In this document: positions 7,499 through 9,267 of the stretch, piece after piece
Layout: each line of letters begins with the position of its first letter
How positions within the stretch are numbered: the first letter of the stretch is position 1
From: Elusimicrobia bacterium RIFOXYB2_FULL_49_7
GTDB taxonomy: Bacteria; Fibrobacterota; OXYB2-FULL-49-7
NCBI GenBank assembly: GCA_001800515.1
Contig: MGVN01000074.1
Location: 1,364 to 10,630, forward strand
DNA length: 9,267 bases
Reading direction: 5' to 3'
Translations under genes and position numbers: made by a program
The notes under the pieces: generated by a model
Told to the model about the DNA's origin: nothing
What the model saw: only the letters and a program-made list of their open reading frames with translations
Database searches by the model: none

Positions 7499-8737
7499 AT
7501 GGCGAAATTATTCATTGAAGATCTCAAGGTGGAAGGTAAGCGTGTCATTGTCCGGGTGGATTTCAATGTCCCACTGAAGGACGGTGTGGTCGAAAACGAC
7601 AAACGCCTGGTCGCTTCCTTGCCGACCATTGAGTATCTGCTCAAACACAATGCAAAAGTCATCCTGATGTCCCATCTTGGCCGCCCGGACGGAAAGGTTA
7701 AACCTGAATTCAGCCTGAAACCTGTGGCCGTCCGGCTCCACGAACTGCTGAACCGTCCTGTCATCTTCCTGAACGATTGCGTAGGTCCCGAGGTTGAAGC
7801 AGCCTGTTCTTCCATGAAAACCGGCGATATCATCCTCCTCGAAAATGTCCGCTTTCATATTGAAGAAGAGGGCAAGGTCAAGCTGGAAGACGGCACCAAG
7901 CTCAAGGCGGATCCTGATAAGGTTACCGCTTTCCGCGCGGGTCTTACCCGACTTGCGGATATCTATGTGAACGATGCATTCGGCACCGCACACCGCGACC
8001 ACAGCTCCATGACCGGCGTCACGCTGCCGCAGCGCGCCTGCGGTTATCTTGTTAAAAAAGAGCTCGATTTTCTGGGTTCCGCCCTGGATGTCCCGAAACG
8101 CCCCTTTGTGGCCATTATCGGCGGCGCAAAGATCTCCGGCAAAATTGATGTGATTGAAGCCCTGTTGCCCAAGGTCGATAAGTTGATTATCGGCGGCGGC
8201 ATGGCTTTCACCTTCTATAAAGCCATGGGTCTCGAAATAGGCAAATCCCTCCTCGAAGCGGATCGCGTTGACATGGCCAAAGCCCTGATTCAAAAGGGCG
8301 GGGACAAACTTCTGCTCCCCATTGACACGGTTATTACCGACAAATTTGATTTTAACGGTCGCACTGTCGGCTCTCTCAAGACCGTGGATGTGAAGAATAT
8401 TCCTTCGGACTGGGAAGGGGTGGACATCGGCGAAAAGAGCACGGCTCAATTTGTTAATCTGATTAAGAGCGCTAAAACAGTCATCTGGAACGGGCCCATG
8501 GGCGTGTTCGAGATTGAAGCAACCGCCAAAGGGACCATGGAAGTGGCTAAAGCATTGGCTGAGGCTACCGAGAAGAACGGTGCCATCACGGTTATCGGCG
8601 GCGGCGACTCTGCTTCTGCTGTTAAAAAAGCGGGCGTACAAAAGAAAGTAAGCCACGTGTCCACCGGCGGCGGTGCCTCCCTGGAGTATCTTGAAGGCAA
8701 ACAGCTTCCCGGCGTGGTGGCATTAACCGATAAATAA
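7499..8737 (+). CDS. pgk: Phosphoglycerate kinase
   Basis: The enzyme transfers phosphate between 1,3-bisphosphoglycerate and ADP, yielding 3-phosphoglycerate and ATP, as a cytoplasmic monomer. The 412 residues show VRVDFNVPL (18-26), SHLGRP (58-63), VNDAFGTAHRDHSSM (157-171), GGAKISGK (208-215), the hinge-side GGGMAFTF (232-239), VIWNGPMGVFE (328-338), GGGDSASAV (367-375) and STGGGAS (388-394), so both substrate domains are complete. It is longer than the usual bacterial enzyme (about 390-400). The excess includes residues 121-146 between RFH and the NDAFG motif (EEEGKVKLEDGTKLKADPDK), an insertion I recall from eukaryotic PGK. AGGAG (7486-7490) lies 8 nt before the ATG. It is the second gene of the operon, 77 bp after gap and 30 bp before tpiA. 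Confidence 0.97.
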   Translation: MAKLFIEDLKVEGKRVIVRVDFNVPLKDGVVENDKRLVASLPTIEYLLKHNAKVILMSHLGRPDGKVKPEFSLKPVAVRLHELLNRPVIFLNDCVGPEVEAACSSMKTGDIILLENVRFHIEEEGKVKLEDGTKLKADPDKVTAFRAGLTRLADIYVNDAFGTAHRDHSSMTGVTLPQRACGYLVKKELDFLGSALDVPKRPFVAIIGGAKISGKIDVIEALLPKVDKLIIGGGMAFTFYKAMGLEIGKSLLEADRVDMAKALIQKGGDKLLLPIDTVITDKFDFNGRTVGSLKTVDVKNIPSDWEGVDIGEKSTAQFVNLIKSAKTVIWNGPMGVFEIEATAKGTMEVAKALAEATEKNGAITVIGGGDSASAVKKAGVQKKVSHVSTGGGASLEYLEGKQLPGVVALTDK

Positions 8738-8767
8738 AGCTATTTTCAAATCACACGGAGTATCACA

Positions 8768-9267
8768 ATGAGAAAAAGAATTATTGCCGGCAACTGGAAA
8801 ATGAACAAAACCCTGCCCGAAGCGGTTGCATTGGCCAAAGAGGTGGTCAAACTCTCTGCCGGTGCGGATAACTGCGAAGTGGTCATCTGTCCCACCTTTG
8901 TCTGTCTGAGCGGCGTGAATCAGGTTCTTTCGGGTTCCAATGTGCAACTCGGCGCACAGGATGTGCATTTTGAGGAAAAGGGCGCGTTTACCGGCAAAGT
9001 CTCCTGCGATATGCTCAAGAGCGTGGGTGTGAAATATGTCATTATCGGCCACAGCGAGCAACGCACTTATTTTCATGAAACCAATGAAACGGTCAATAAA
9101 AAGGTGAAAGCCGTTCTGAAGGCAGGCTTGCTGCCTATCATTTGCGTGGGCGAAACACTGGCAGAACGGGAAGCCGACAAGACCGAAAAAGTCGTTGAAG
9201 ATCATGTCCGCGGCGCCTATGCCGGTCTGTCCAAGGAAGATGCGCTGAAAACGGTTATTGCTTACGA
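8768..9267 (+). CDS. tpiA: Triosephosphate isomerase, truncated by window edge
   Basis: The enzyme interconverts dihydroxyacetone phosphate and glyceraldehyde-3-phosphate. Some 166 codons of about 250 are present. Visible motifs are AGNWKMN (7-13, with substrate residues Asn9 and Lys11), GAQDVH (62-67), the catalytic IIGHSEQR with His95, and ICVGE (125-129). The window ends after AY plus the two bases GA, exactly in the codon where the AYEPVWAIGTG motif places the catalytic Glu, so that residue is not confirmed. GGAG (8757-8760) lies 7 nt before the ATG at 8768. The 30-bp gap after pgk has no terminator, which supports co-transcription. Confidence 0.96.
   Translation, partial: MRKRIIAGNWKMNKTLPEAVALAKEVVKLSAGADNCEVVICPTFVCLSGVNQVLSGSNVQLGAQDVHFEEKGAFTGKVSCDMLKSVGVKYVIIGHSEQRTYFHETNETVNKKVKAVLKAGLLPIICVGETLAEREADKTEKVVEDHVRGAYAGLSKEDALKTVIAY

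Noticed and set aside
7508..8656. Long 382-codon open frame antisense to pgk
   Set aside because: Shadow of pgk codon bias; no recognisable motif and no operon context.
8738..8767. Possible terminator between pgk and tpiA
   Set aside because: The 30-bp gap contains no stem followed by a T-run; it holds only the ribosome-binding site of tpiA.

Overview
The window is a bacterial chromosome segment of roughly balanced base composition, densely packed with mostly housekeeping genes. No phage, IS, CRISPR, rRNA or tRNA feature is recognisable. A lineage cannot be fixed without a search. A NhaD-type sodium/proton antiporter, eukaryote-like variants of GAPDH and PGK, and a REP-like hairpin of a type I recall from environmental genomes fit a Gram-negative environmental bacterium, possibly of the PVC/Kiritimatiellota type. 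That placement is a guess from remembered family resemblance.

Left part (1-1706, minus strand). A type III PLP-dependent amino-acid decarboxylase (ornithine or lysine) overlaps by ATGA a small multidrug resistance (SMR) family membrane protein. That gene in turn overlaps by TAATG a reading frame that runs off the left edge. The frame lies on imperfect CTGTAGTTT tandem repeats and a REP-like hairpin, so it may not be a gene. The decarboxylase and SMR genes look like a translationally coupled diamine synthesis/export pair.

Middle (1707-4843). Divergent from the decarboxylase is a monofunctional aspartate kinase (lysC type), separated by a 106-bp promoter region. It is followed by about 800 bp with no intact gene, holding the decayed remains of a protein that resembles the C-terminal part of a secreted carbohydrate-active enzyme. 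Next comes an intact PHP-domain metallohydrolase of CehA/McbA type.

Right part (4844-9267). A minus-strand NhaD antiporter converges on the PHP gene and diverges from a glycolytic operon on the plus strand: gap, pgk, tpiA. A perfect 13-bp hairpin sits between gap and pgk. tpiA is cut by the right edge inside the codon aligned with its catalytic glutamate. The three enzymes carry out consecutive or adjacent triose-phosphate steps of glycolysis and gluconeogenesis.

I found no convincing new defence or mobile system. The items most worth following are the decarboxylase/SMR pair, the eukaryote-like gap and pgk, the gap-pgk hairpin, the repeat cluster at the left edge, and the gene remnant at 3322-3872.
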